Shown in pieces: positions 41,477 through 48,620 of a DNA stretch of 64,000 nt. Position 1 is the stretch's first letter, and the number at the start of each line of letters is the position of its first letter. The stretch comes from Burkholderiaceae bacterium (GTDB lineage: Bacteria > Pseudomonadota > Gammaproteobacteria > Burkholderiales > Burkholderiaceae_D): positions 1 to 64,000 of the forward strand of contig SCTK01000024.1 of assembly GCA_004298905.1 (NCBI GenBank). Reading direction: 5' to 3'. A model generated the notes under the pieces. That model did not search any database, had not been told where the DNA came from, and worked only from the letters and a program-made list of their open reading frames with translations. The position numbers and the translations under genes were made by a program.

Positions 41477-42400
41477 TCAGCGGTTCGCGGCGGCCGGTTC
41501 CTCGGCCGGGGTGTGAGAGTCGACGCGGCCCCGGGTCACCTTGGTCTGCTTGACGCCCTCACGCTCGCCCAGTTCTTTGACCGTGGCGGTGATCGTGGTC
41601 GCGTCGCCGCGGCGCAGCGCCCACATGCCCGAGGCGCTGCCCGACCAGACCAGGGTCACGCCTGCGTCGTCGCCGGTGCCCTCGACGACCAGGAACACGC
41701 CGCCGCCGTACGCGGTCTCGTACGGCTTGGCGACCATGACGGTGCCGGTCACGGTGACGCGCTGGCCGGGGTCAGCGGCGTACCGGCTCGCGGTCACCTT
41801 GGCTGCGCGGGCGGCCCGGTCGGCGGCGTCAGCGGCGGCCACCTCGGCGAGCAGGGTCCGCGCCTCGGTCGCCTCGTCGTCGGTCAGGGGCGTTTCGGCC
41901 CGGTCGCGGCATGCCGCGGCGGCCAGTTCGATCAGTGCCCATGGGCGGCGGGTCAGTTTCTCGTCGCGGCGCTGCGCCTCGCCGTCGTGGGTGGTGTGGA
42001 GGTGGTGCTCGCGCTCCAGTGCGGCGAACAGCTCGGCGTTGGCCTCGCGCCATGCGGTTTGCGCGGCGAGGCGCTGCGCGTGGGCGGCCGCGCGGCGGGC
42101 GTCGCGGCGTGCCTTCTCCGCGACGCGGCGGGCGGCGACCTTTTCGGCGTCTTCGACGGTGCCGATGCGGCGGCCGGCGCCGGCGCCGTGGCAGGCGATG
42201 CAGATTCCGCCGAGGCGGTGCAGGTAGCCGCTGATGGTGCCGAACTCGGTTCCGCAGCGGCCGCACAGGTCGTACACGACGCCGGCGATCAGGACGAATA
42301 TGCGGCCGAGGCGCACGAGCGTGGTGGCGTCGACCTTGCTGGGGCCGTGGCCGACGCGTACGGTTTCGCCGTCTTTGAATCCCGCCCAGTTGTCCGTCAT
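41477..42400 (-). CDS. CxxC/coiled-coil protein with C-terminal OB-like part
   Basis: 307 aa. ATG 42400 is seven bases after the -10 TAACGT, so leaderless. N-terminal Zn half: LCGRCGTEFG and CIACHGAGAG. Residues 95-175 are a charged coiled coil. The last 90 residues (VTVTGTVMVAKPYETAYGGG) are strand-rich, like an OB fold that binds single-stranded DNA. Driven by its own conserved promoter. Confidence 0.6.
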   Translation of the reverse strand: MTDNWAGFKDGETVRVGHGPSKVDATTLVRLGRIFVLIAGVVYDLCGRCGTEFGTISGYLHRLGGICIACHGAGAGRRIGTVEDAEKVAARRVAEKARRDARRAAAHAQRLAAQTAWREANAELFAALEREHHLHTTHDGEAQRRDEKLTRRPWALIELAAAACRDRAETPLTDDEATEARTLLAEVAAADAADRAARAAKVTASRYAADPGQRVTVTGTVMVAKPYETAYGGGVFLVVEGTGDDAGVTLVWSGSASGMWALRRGDATTITATVKELGEREGVKQTKVTRGRVDSHTPAEEPAAANR

Positions 42401-42407
42401 GGGAGTG

Positions 42408-42447
42408 ACGTTACCCACCGCGCGATAATTCCGCAACCATTTGTCAC
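42408..42447 (-). promoter_or_regulatory. Conserved element promoter, copy 3 (leftward, leaderless)
   Basis: GTGACAAATGGTTGCGG, -35 TTGCGG, 17 bp, TAACGT, then CACTCCC and ATG. This gives a leaderless mRNA for the 307-aa gene. Confidence 0.85.
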
Positions 42448-42487
42448 GGATTTCTTATCTGGCGTGTCGGGGTGGCGCAAAACGGGC

Positions 42488-42505
42488 GTAAACGCCAACG
42501 TTTAC
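42488..42505. promoter_or_regulatory. Palindromic operator before a regulator gene
   Basis: GTAAACG (42488-42494), CCAA, CGTTTAC (42499-42505), ending five bases before ATG 42510. No ribosome site is present, so expression may be leaderless and repressed by this dyad. Confidence 0.6.
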
Positions 42506-42509
42506 ACCT

Positions 42510-43205
42510 ATGGGTAGGCAAGTTGACCGGGCCGCGGCACTGGCCGCCGCCAGCGCGATCCTCGAGCGTCGCCTTGTCCACGGGCGCCCCGAGGACGCGG
42601 GGCAGCTCCCCGATGACGGCGACCTCGCCGGCGTCGTCCGCTACGTGCGGACCTACCGGCGGGTGCCGGTCGAGGTACTGCGGGCCGACGCGCTCGACGC
42701 GCTGCGCATCGTCGACCACCTGGAGCAGCAGGTCCCCCGCGACCGGTACGCCCTGGCGATGCTGCTGCACGAGCAGTGCGGTTGGCCGCTGCGGCAGCTC
42801 GCCGAGCCGCTCGGGATTCACACCCACCCAGGCGCCGCCCGGCAGGCCGTCAAGGGGGCGCTACAGCGCCTACGGGTCGCCGCGGGTGGTGACAAGGACA
42901 CGGCCGTGGTGGTGGCGTCACCGCGCCGTCAGGCGGTTCAGGGCGCGGCTGCGGTGGTTGCCGTCGCGTCGCTTGTCCGGGCGATCATCACGGCGCTGGT
43001 GCGTTATCGGGCGCTGCTCGACGGGGAGTCCGCGGCCGAGGTCAACGAGCTGGCGTACCGGCGTGGCCGTGCCGTGGACGACGCGGCGGTTGCGGAGCTG
43101 GCGGCGGATCTGCGGATTGTGCTGCTCGGGATGGTGGCGTTGGGTGCGCCCGAGGCGCGGGCCATGGCGCAGCGCTGCCTCGATCGGCTGGACGGGCGCG
43201 CATAG
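42510..43205 (+). CDS. Sigma-region-4-like or HTH regulator
   Basis: 231 aa, MGRQVDRAAALAAAS. A central segment, ALAMLLHEQCGWPLRQLAEP followed by GIHTHPGAARQAVKGALQRL, resembles HTH region 4 of sigma factors. The C-terminal half is a membrane-free helical bundle (two Ala/Val-rich helices). Preceded by a palindrome. Convergent with the 43259 gene, separated by a strong terminator. Likely a regulator of the element. Confidence 0.5.
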   Translation: MGRQVDRAAALAAASAILERRLVHGRPEDAGQLPDDGDLAGVVRYVRTYRRVPVEVLRADALDALRIVDHLEQQVPRDRYALAMLLHEQCGWPLRQLAEPLGIHTHPGAARQAVKGALQRLRVAAGGDKDTAVVVASPRRQAVQGAAAVVAVASLVRAIITALVRYRALLDGESAAEVNELAYRRGRAVDDAAVAELAADLRIVLLGMVALGAPEARAMAQRCLDRLDGRA

Positions 43206-43209
43206 GGGT

Positions 43210-43240
43210 GCGGGGCGCCCCAAGGGTTGGGGCGCCCCGC
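43210..43240. terminator. Bidirectional terminator, perfect 14-bp stem
   Basis: GCGGGGCGCCCCAA (43210-43223) pairs with TTGGGGCGCCCCGC (43227-43240), loop GGG. It separates two convergent genes. Confidence 0.8.
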
Positions 43241-43258
43241 TGGCGGGTGAGGAAGGTC

Positions 43259-43540
43259 TTAGGCGTTGCGGGCGGCGGCGAAGCACCACGCGGAGCAGCA
43301 GCCGAGGCCGACGAGTAGCACCACGGCAACCGACGCCGCGATGGTGCGTCCTTGTACCGCCGAGTTCGCCCCGACCGCTACGAGTAGGAGCATCGGCGGG
43401 AGTTGCGCGGCGCCGAGTAGCCGCAGAATCCAGCGGCGTTGCCGGCGGGCGGGCATCGCGGCGATTTCGCCGGCGTACTGCTCGGGGGTCAGGCCGTACG
43501 TGGCGGCGGCGGCGTTGCGGATGCGTGCGTCAACGGGCAC
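43259..43540 (-). CDS. Two-TM small protein
   Basis: 93 aa from GTG 43540 (overlaps stop of the 134-aa gene). Residues 1-30 soluble (ATYGLTPEQYAGEIAAMP), basic hinge, then TM helices ILRLLGAAQLPPMLLLVAVGA and TIAASVAVVLLVGLGCC. Unknown; coupled to another membrane protein. Confidence 0.6.
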   Translation of the reverse strand: MPVDARIRNAAAATYGLTPEQYAGEIAAMPARRQRRWILRLLGAAQLPPMLLLVAVGANSAVQGRTIAASVAVVLLVGLGCCSAWCFAAARNA

Positions 43541-43934
43541 TGTCGGCCCCTTCCGTGCGGGGGCTGGTGATGGCTGGCCACAGTCGGGCGCCGGTCGCGG
43601 CGTAGAGCAGGGCGGCGGCGGTCCACCATGCGGCGGTGACCGGGGCCGAGCTGGTGCCGTGCCGGGCGGCGAGTAGCGCGCCGGCGGCGACGTCGAGGCC
43701 GAGTAGGACCAGCGCCACCACCGCGCAAAGGATGGGTGTAGTGGGCCCATAAAACGCGGTGGCGGCGCTGGTGTGCTGGCGACCCCCGACCTGGGTATGG
43801 GTTCGATCCGTTGCGGCGGTCGAAGTACCCGGGTCGGGGGTCGCAGACCTGACGACAGTACCGGCCCGTGGGTACGGGCTGGGGGCGCTGCCGGGCGCGC
43901 GGGTGCCGGGGATGGCGTCACGCGTCGCGGTCAT
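43530..43934 (-). CDS. Membrane protein, leaderless
   Basis: 134 aa, MTATRDAIPGTRAPG. ATG seven bases after TAACGT. N-terminal 55 residues are disordered; two TM helices (ILCAVVALVLLGLDVAAGALL, APVTAAWWTAAALLYAATGA). No function assigned. Confidence 0.6.
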   Translation of the reverse strand: MTATRDAIPGTRAPGSAPSPYPRAGTVVRSATPDPGTSTAATDRTHTQVGGRQHTSAATAFYGPTTPILCAVVALVLLGLDVAAGALLAARHGTSSAPVTAAWWTAAALLYAATGARLWPAITSPRTEGADSAR

Positions 43935-43941
43935 GCCGGCG

Positions 43942-43983
43942 ACGTTACCCCTACGCCACGTGAGGCGCAACCATATGTGTCGG
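43942..43983 (-). promoter_or_regulatory. Conserved element promoter, copy 4 (variant, leaderless)
   Basis: GACACATATGGTTGCGC, -35 TTGCGC, 17 bp, TAACGT, then CGCCGGC and ATG. Upstream box differs from consensus at a few positions. Confidence 0.75.
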
Positions 43984-43996
43984 AAATGTTGGCGGG

Positions 43997-44761
43997 CTAG
44001 GTAATGAGGTGGGCGTCCTCGGGTTTTTCGGCGTCGGCGACGCCGAGCAACCACGCCCGGCCCGTGTCGGTACGCACCTCGTACACGGCGGTTCCGACGC
44101 CGATCGTGAGGATCTTCGCCCGGGCGGCGAAGTTCGGGTCGCCGGTGAACTTGGCGCCCTCACCGGTGGGGATGAACCGGGCCCACCCGTGCTCGTGGGC
44201 GATGACCATGGCGCGTAGTAGCCGCAGCCCGGCCGGTTCGTACGGCATCGCGGCGACGGGCCGCACAAGGTCGGGCAGGTCGGCGGGGTCGTCGGTGACG
44301 ATGTGCCACGCGCCGCCCGCTATGCCCATGAGCGTGTCGGCCCGGTCGGCGATCAGGTACTCGGGGGCGCCCCACCGCAGCATCGACGTAACGGTCTTGG
44401 GTGTGACGTCGAGGCGCTGCGCGATCCGTTCCCGGGTCACGCCGGCGGCGGCGATGGCGTGGCGTAGCTGTGTGCGCATGAGGTCGGGCAGGGTCGGGTG
44501 TACCAGTACCCGGCGGATCGCGGCGACTGGTGCGGGGTCGGGTTTGGTGGGCGGGTCGTTGTCGGCGTCGACGCGGGCGGTGTAGCCGGCCAGCCACGCC
44601 CGCGCCTGCTCGGGGGTGGTGAAGTCGCGCCGGTCGTGGGTTTCGGTGACGACGACGTGGTGGCCGGTGTCCGGGTCGCGGCCTTGGTAGCGGTACCAGC
44701 CGTGGTCTTTGTCGCCGGCGGTGAGGTCGCGGGTTAGCCGCGCCTCGGTTGTGGGATTCAC
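43997..44761 (-). CDS. XRE/Cro-type HTH regulator, leaderless
   Basis: 254 aa from GTG 44761, seven bases after the variant -10 TAACCT. Residues 95-135 (LRHAIAAAGVTRERIAQRLD, then VTPKTVTSMLRWG) form a Cro/C1-type helix-turn-helix. The N-terminus is a charged small domain; the C-terminal half resembles a folded ligand or dimerisation domain. Possible repressor of the element-wide promoters. Confidence 0.55.
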   Translation of the reverse strand: MNPTTEARLTRDLTAGDKDHGWYRYQGRDPDTGHHVVVTETHDRRDFTTPEQARAWLAGYTARVDADNDPPTKPDPAPVAAIRRVLVHPTLPDLMRTQLRHAIAAAGVTRERIAQRLDVTPKTVTSMLRWGAPEYLIADRADTLMGIAGGAWHIVTDDPADLPDLVRPVAAMPYEPAGLRLLRAMVIAHEHGWARFIPTGEGAKFTGDPNFAARAKILTIGVGTAVYEVRTDTGRAWLLGVADAEKPEDAHLIT

Positions 44762-44768
44762 GCCGACG

Positions 44769-44806
44769 AGGTTACCCACCGGTCACGTTATGCACCACTT
44801 TCTGCG
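44769..44806 (-). promoter_or_regulatory. Degenerate copy of the conserved promoter
   Basis: GTGGTGCATAACG with TAACCT and the GGTGGGTAACCT context of the others, but with three bases fewer between the boxes. Start is leaderless (GTG seven bases on). Confidence 0.5.
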
Positions 44807-45172
44807 GAGAGTGCCCCGTCGCCGCGTCCACGCCGCGGCAGGCGGGGCATATGGGTTGGCCGCCGTCGCCGTACCGGTGGTGCGGCTGGCGGCAGCGCAT
44901 GCACGGGCCGACCTGGTGCGCGGGTACGCCGAGGCGCTGCGCGACAACCTCCGTGGGGCACTGGTGTCGCCCGTACCAGTAGCCGGGCCCGGCGGGTGGG
45001 TGGTGCCGGTCGGGCAGGTGTAGGTCCAGCCGCCGCCGCTGGTGCGGGCGGCGAACACATCGCCGGCGCCTACCGGGTCAGGGTCGACGGTGACGGGCCG
45101 CCCGCCGGCGGTGGTTACGTGGGTGACGGTTTGCCCACATGGTTCGCAGGTGGCCTTTTCGGTGGTGTTCAC
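44783..45172 (-). CDS. Small Zn-site protein
   Basis: 129 aa from GTG 45172 (GTGA overlap with the initiator stop). CEPCGQTVTHV and TCPTGTTHPPG, then a basic Arg/Ala-rich tail. Function unknown; coupled to the replication gene. Confidence 0.5.
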   Translation of the reverse strand: MNTTEKATCEPCGQTVTHVTTAGGRPVTVDPDPVGAGDVFAARTSGGGWTYTCPTGTTHPPGPATGTGDTSAPRRLSRSASAYPRTRSARACAAASRTTGTATAANPYAPPAAAWTRRRGTLRRKWCIT

Positions 45173-46377
45173 GACGCGCGCCGCTGCTGGGCGACCAGCA
45201 CCCGGCCTTCGCCTGGGCGGGGGTCTGACGGTGGTGGGGTGAGCGTCAGGGTTTTACCGGCGTCGGTGGCGGCGGCGAGCTGGCGGGCGTGGGCGTCGGG
45301 GCAGCAGTGCGGGCAGGCCAGGGCACAGTCCTTGCCGTCGATGAACCCGAGGACCAGCCCGTTTCGGCAGTGCGGGCAGTGTCCGCGCGGCTGCTGCGAC
45401 GGCACCACGCGCGGTGCGCGTGGTGGCGGCGGTGGGGGTAGATCGTCGAGCCGTGACAGCAGCACCGCGCCGGGGTCGTTGGCGTCGTCGAGGGGCCGTG
45501 ACAGGGCGTCGGTGAGGTCGTCGGGTGTCCACCCGGCGAGCAGCTCGCGTGTCACCGCGGCGGTCAGTTTCGCGGTGGTACGCCGGCCGGGGCGGCGAGT
45601 GTGGTGCAGGTGCGTGACCCGGTACACCTCGGCGAGGACCCCCGCCGCCACGTCTGGCGGTGGCGCGCCGGGGGGTGTATCTGTTTCGGGAGCCACCTCC
45701 ACCTCCACCCCATCGGCCTCGACCGGTTCGGCGCTCGCGCTGTCGGCGGGGGGTAGGGGGGGTGGTGGTGTTCTTTTCGTCTTATTCACTTCGTCTTGTT
45801 CCCCCCCCGATTTCGGGGTGATTGTTCCCCCTTTTTCGGGGTTACTTGTACCCCCAAATTCGGGGGTACTGGCGGGGTCGTCTCCTGTTACCCCGATTTC
45901 GGGGGTACTGGCGTTGACCTGCGCTTTCTTCGCCGCCCGCCGCCGGTCGCGGGTCACTTTCGCGGCGTGCTTGCGTTCGGTGATCGCGGGCCGGTGCAGC
46001 TTGTACCAGTCGCCGAGGGTCGTCGGGCCGGTGTAGTCGTTCGGGGGCAGTTCGTGCACGGTGTAGACGTTGCGGCGCGGCATGTCCTCGTGGCTGATGT
46101 CGATAGCGCCTATGTCCTCCAGCTCACGTAGCCATGGCGTGCAGGCGTCGCCTTTCGCCCGGCCCATGAGCGCGGCGAGGGCGTCCTTGCCGGGCCAGAC
46201 AATCGAGTCGCCGCGGAGCTGGTTGACGTGCATCGCGAGTTTGACCCACAAGCTGTGCGCCTGCGGGGAGATGCCCGACAGTGCCACCCAGTCCATCGCC
46301 GGCGTCATCGGTAGTCGCCGCCTGCCGTGGCGGATCTCAGTGTCTACCGGTGGCTGTGTGCTGTTGCGGCGGGTCAC
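45169..46377 (-). CDS. Replication initiator-like HTH protein
   Basis: 402 aa from GTG 46377; ATG 46308 (MTPAMDWVAL) is the alternative. Residues 40-85 hold a WPGKDALAALMGRAKGDACTP-type helix-turn-helix common in phage and plasmid replication proteins. The middle (residues about 158-191) repeats TPExGGT four times; the DNA there forms iterons. The C-terminal part has a Zn ribbon, CPHCRNGLV with CPHCCPDAH. Likely origin-binding initiator and helicase-loader type. Downstream genes are coupled. Confidence 0.65.
   Translation of the reverse strand: MTRRNSTQPPVDTEIRHGRRRLPMTPAMDWVALSGISPQAHSLWVKLAMHVNQLRGDSIVWPGKDALAALMGRAKGDACTPWLRELEDIGAIDISHEDMPRRNVYTVHELPPNDYTGPTTLGDWYKLHRPAITERKHAAKVTRDRRRAAKKAQVNASTPEIGVTGDDPASTPEFGGTSNPEKGGTITPKSGGEQDEVNKTKRTPPPPLPPADSASAEPVEADGVEVEVAPETDTPPGAPPPDVAAGVLAEVYRVTHLHHTRRPGRRTTAKLTAAVTRELLAGWTPDDLTDALSRPLDDANDPGAVLLSRLDDLPPPPPPRAPRVVPSQQPRGHCPHCRNGLVLGFIDGKDCALACPHCCPDAHARQLAAATDAGKTLTLTPPPSDPRPGEGRVLVAQQRRAS
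45805..45905. repeat. Four iteron-like repeats inside the replication gene; candidate origin
   Basis: CCCCGATTTCGGGG (45805-45818), CCCCCTTTTTCGGGG (45827-45841), CCCCCAAATTCGGGGG (45851-45866) and CCCCGATTTCGGGGG (45891-45905). Each is a short palindromic AT-core unit; they code the repeated TPExGGT peptides. An origin within the initiator gene is a familiar arrangement (lambda O). Confidence 0.7.
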
Positions 46378-46418
46378 GGCGTCACCGCCGGTGCCCGGTC
46401 GTCGGGCATGAGTGCGTA

Positions 46419-46433
46419 CCGGGGGAGAGTCCC
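46419..46433 (-). terminator. Small hairpin in the replication-gene leader
   Basis: GGGGG, AGAG, (T)CCCCC about 45 bases before the GTG start; could act as attenuator or be part of the control region. Confidence 0.35.
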
Positions 46434-46481
46434 CCGTCGGATGATGACCATGCGTCACCCCTCCAAGGGTGTGTCCGTATG

Positions 46482-46560
46482 GCGAGGCATCAAACGACCA
46501 GATACGATCGACGATGAAAACGTGAAGTGCCGTCGAGTCGTGGTCGTTTGGTTGCCTCGC
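46482..46560. repeat. Long inverted repeat ahead of the replication gene
   Basis: GCGAGGCATCAAACGACCA (46482-46500) and its reverse complement at 46541-46560 (one bulge, one extra base); loop 40 nt. It covers the presumed mRNA leader of the initiator. Either DNA operator or RNA folding element. Confidence 0.75.
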
Positions 46561-46605
46561 TTGACTTCCCCGGGTCACCGCGTGCGGCGGTGACCCGGGA
46601 TTCGT
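46515..46605 (+). ncRNA. Candidate rightward antisense RNA with intrinsic terminator
   Basis: TACGAT at 46503-46508 is a rightward -10 candidate. At the other end, a perfect 13-bp stem (46569-46581 with 46587-46599, loop GTGCG) is followed by ATTCGTTTT, a classic terminator in the rightward direction. Between them lies DNA antisense to the RHH-rep leader. No ORF. Resembles copy-control antisense RNAs. The terminator may instead just end the RHH transcript. Confidence 0.45.
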
Positions 46606-46623
46606 TTTAGTTGCCCTCCCGGG

Positions 46624-46851
46624 TCAGGCTGCGATGGGCCGCTGCTCGTTCACCTCGGCGGCGGCCTCGGCGGCGAGTACCGGCGTCAACACCGACCGGA
46701 TCAGTTCAGCGTCGCTCAACCCGTCGCGCTCAACCACGCGGTCGAGCAGACGCCGCTCGGTAGAGGTAACCCGCATGTGAATCCACTTATCGCGCGGCTC
46801 ATCGCCGACGATCGGGCGGCCGGTTCGCCGGCGAGCGGTGATTTCAGCCAT
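46624..46851 (-). CDS. Ribbon-helix-helix (CopG/Arc-like) regulator
   Basis: 75 aa from ATG 46851 (AGGGAC seven bases upstream). Residues 25-60, RVTSTERRLLDRVVERDG then LSDAELIRSVLTPVL, fit a ribbon-helix-helix fold preceded by the strand KWIHMRV. Such small proteins often repress plasmid replication genes. It lies directly upstream of the initiator in the same direction. Confidence 0.7.
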   Translation of the reverse strand: MAEITARRRTGRPIVGDEPRDKWIHMRVTSTERRLLDRVVERDGLSDAELIRSVLTPVLAAEAAAEVNEQRPIAA

Positions 46852-46970
46852 CGGTGTCCCTGACTGTTCGGTGATACGTAACAAGTGACGGTACCGCCGT
46901 GACCGGCGGTTTCTTCGGATCGCCGCGCGCGAATTGTCGGACGTGTCGGGTAACCTGATGTTGCCCCGTG

Positions 46971-47106
46971 CACGTCGCGGAGCGGAAAGTCCGGGCGCTG
47001 GTGCTGCAACTTGTGCCCGAGGGGTCGTTAGGCGCGACCCGACTCCGCACCACGCAACGACACGGACCCCGGCCCCCACCCCGCCATGGCGGTATGGGGG
47101 CCGGCG
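46971..47106 (+). ncRNA. Candidate structured RNA with four-way junction
   Basis: All stems perfect or nearly so: outer GCGGAG (46977-46982) with CTCCGC (47043-47048); CGGA/TCCG (46983-46993); GGCGC/GTGCC (46994-47017); GGGTCG/CGACCC (47022-47040). TAACCT (46951-46956) lies about 15 bases before, in the context GGGTAACCT, and a hairpin at 47071-47102 follows. It holds GGAAAGTCCGGGC, the same 13 bases as the RNase P RNA CR-I motif. No protein gene crosses it. Confidence 0.5.
47071..47102. terminator. Hairpin downstream of the Sak4-like gene and the RNA
   Basis: GGCCCCCA pairs with TGGGGGCC and encloses an inner CCGCCATGGCGG palindrome. It may serve both the leftward gene and the rightward RNA. 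Confidence 0.6.
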
Positions 47107-47120
47107 GCATTTCAGCGGCC

Positions 47121-48620
47121 CTAGTTCGACTCCGCGCTGCCGGGCAGTCTCGCGTCGATCTGCGACGTCATCGCCCGCAACGCCGCAAGGGGATCAGCGG
47201 CGGCCGCAGCCGGCGTCGGCGCGGGCTGCTCTACCACCTCAACCCGTTGTGGCGTAACCGGTTGAGGCTGCTCGGGCTCCCTGTTTGGCGTGGTTTGCTC
47301 TACCACCCTGCCGACCGGCGCGGTCGCCTGGAGCTGCTCGACGACGGCGGGCGCAGTAGCGGCGGCGAGCAGCTCCCCACTGACCTCGACGAGCTGGTCG
47401 ACCGCGGCGGCGGCGAACTGCCCGTCGGTCACCCCCAGTGCGGGCGCCGCAGCACGGGCCAGCTCGGCGAGCCCAGCGGCCGCCGCGGGGCTGACTGCGG
47501 CCGCAATGTCAGCGTCGGTCGGTATCGCTGCGGGCGTGGGCGCAGGACGCTGCGCGGGTACCGTCTCGACCGCGTGGGGTTGCCCCGGCGCCTCGGTAGC
47601 GCCGTCGCCCGTACCGAGCTCCGGCCGCACCTCGGGGTCGACGGAGCTCGCCCGCACATCACGCACATGCGCCGTCGCCGGGTCGAACTTGAGCACGCTG
47701 AAAATCAGCCACTCCAGCGAGAAATCCGGCAACGCGGGGCGGCCGCCGTGCGGCTTACCGTCGAAAATCAGCGGCTCATCCCGGCCGGGCCGCACGCCGC
47801 CTTTTGCCAGACGCGCGCCGAGCACCATCGGCGGCTCCAGCCGGTCGAGACGTACGTAAACCGTTGACATGTAAGGGAAATACTTCTCAGCCTCGGGTTT
47901 GAAGACCTTAGATGCGCCGGGAATCGGTTTTCCGTCGTCCCCCACCTGAGTTATCTCACCGCCACGGGCGGTGCACACCACGACGGCGTGCATGGTGACC
48001 AGCCGCGTGACGATGTGCCGCCACGGTTTCTTGACCGAGTTCCAGTGCAGTTGACCGACGTGAATGTTCGCGTACGGGTCGCGGGCCAGCTCGTCGCGCG
48101 CCTCGATGCTGCCTAGCGCGCGCGCCTCGGCGATCTCCGACAACATGCCCCACAGCACCGACATCGAATCGACGACCACGAGGTGCGGCTTGTCGCCGGC
48201 GTTGTGCGCGGCCTCGGCGGCGTCGGCGATCTGGTCGACGGCAGACGCGATCTGGTACACCGAACCGTCGTGGTTGACGATGTCGTAGTCGGGGATCAGC
48301 GCGGCGTACTGGTCGGGGTCTTCCCCGATCGACAACCACCACACTTTGCCCCACCGGCCGCACGCGGCTAGCTCTGCGGCGGCGTAGCTCTTGCCGCTGT
48401 ACTCGCCGCCGGCGAGCAGGATCAGCGGCCATGCCTGCCCCATCAGTGGTTTGCGGGTTTCCAGCGTGTACGCCTTGCGGGGCGGGCGCTGCGGGCGGGC
48501 CGCGCGCGGCCGGTGTGGCTGCGGCTGCTCGCCGCTGGTGGGCGGTTCGGTCGTCTCGGCGCCGGCCCACGGGTCGTACTCCCCACCCGGGGCGATCTGC
48601 CTAACATCGGTAACAGTCAT
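47121..48620 (-). CDS. Sak4-like RecA-family ATPase (recombination)
   Basis: 499 aa, MTVTDVRQIAPGG. Walker A in LLAGGEYSGKSYAAAEL at about residue 70, Walker B HLVVVDSMSVLWG at about 150, and a later VVVCTARGGEITQV motif. This is the single-domain RecA-like form (Sak4, AAA_24) used by phages for annealing. The C-terminal 180 residues are Ala/Pro/Gln-rich and disordered. Its start is coupled to the upstream YqaJ gene. Confidence 0.8.
   Translation of the reverse strand: MTVTDVRQIAPGGEYDPWAGAETTEPPTSGEQPQPHRPRAARPQRPPRKAYTLETRKPLMGQAWPLILLAGGEYSGKSYAAAELAACGRWGKVWWLSIGEDPDQYAALIPDYDIVNHDGSVYQIASAVDQIADAAEAAHNAGDKPHLVVVDSMSVLWGMLSEIAEARALGSIEARDELARDPYANIHVGQLHWNSVKKPWRHIVTRLVTMHAVVVCTARGGEITQVGDDGKPIPGASKVFKPEAEKYFPYMSTVYVRLDRLEPPMVLGARLAKGGVRPGRDEPLIFDGKPHGGRPALPDFSLEWLIFSVLKFDPATAHVRDVRASSVDPEVRPELGTGDGATEAPGQPHAVETVPAQRPAPTPAAIPTDADIAAAVSPAAAAGLAELARAAAPALGVTDGQFAAAAVDQLVEVSGELLAAATAPAVVEQLQATAPVGRVVEQTTPNREPEQPQPVTPQRVEVVEQPAPTPAAAAADPLAALRAMTSQIDARLPGSAESN

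Noticed and set aside
46977-47048. tRNA-like cloverleaf with ACCA end
   Set aside because: T-loop lacks TTCRA and the anticodon arm is not normal; kept only as a structured-RNA candidate.
46977-47048. RNase P RNA
   Set aside because: Only the 13-nt CR-I motif is seen; the length and the other conserved regions are missing.
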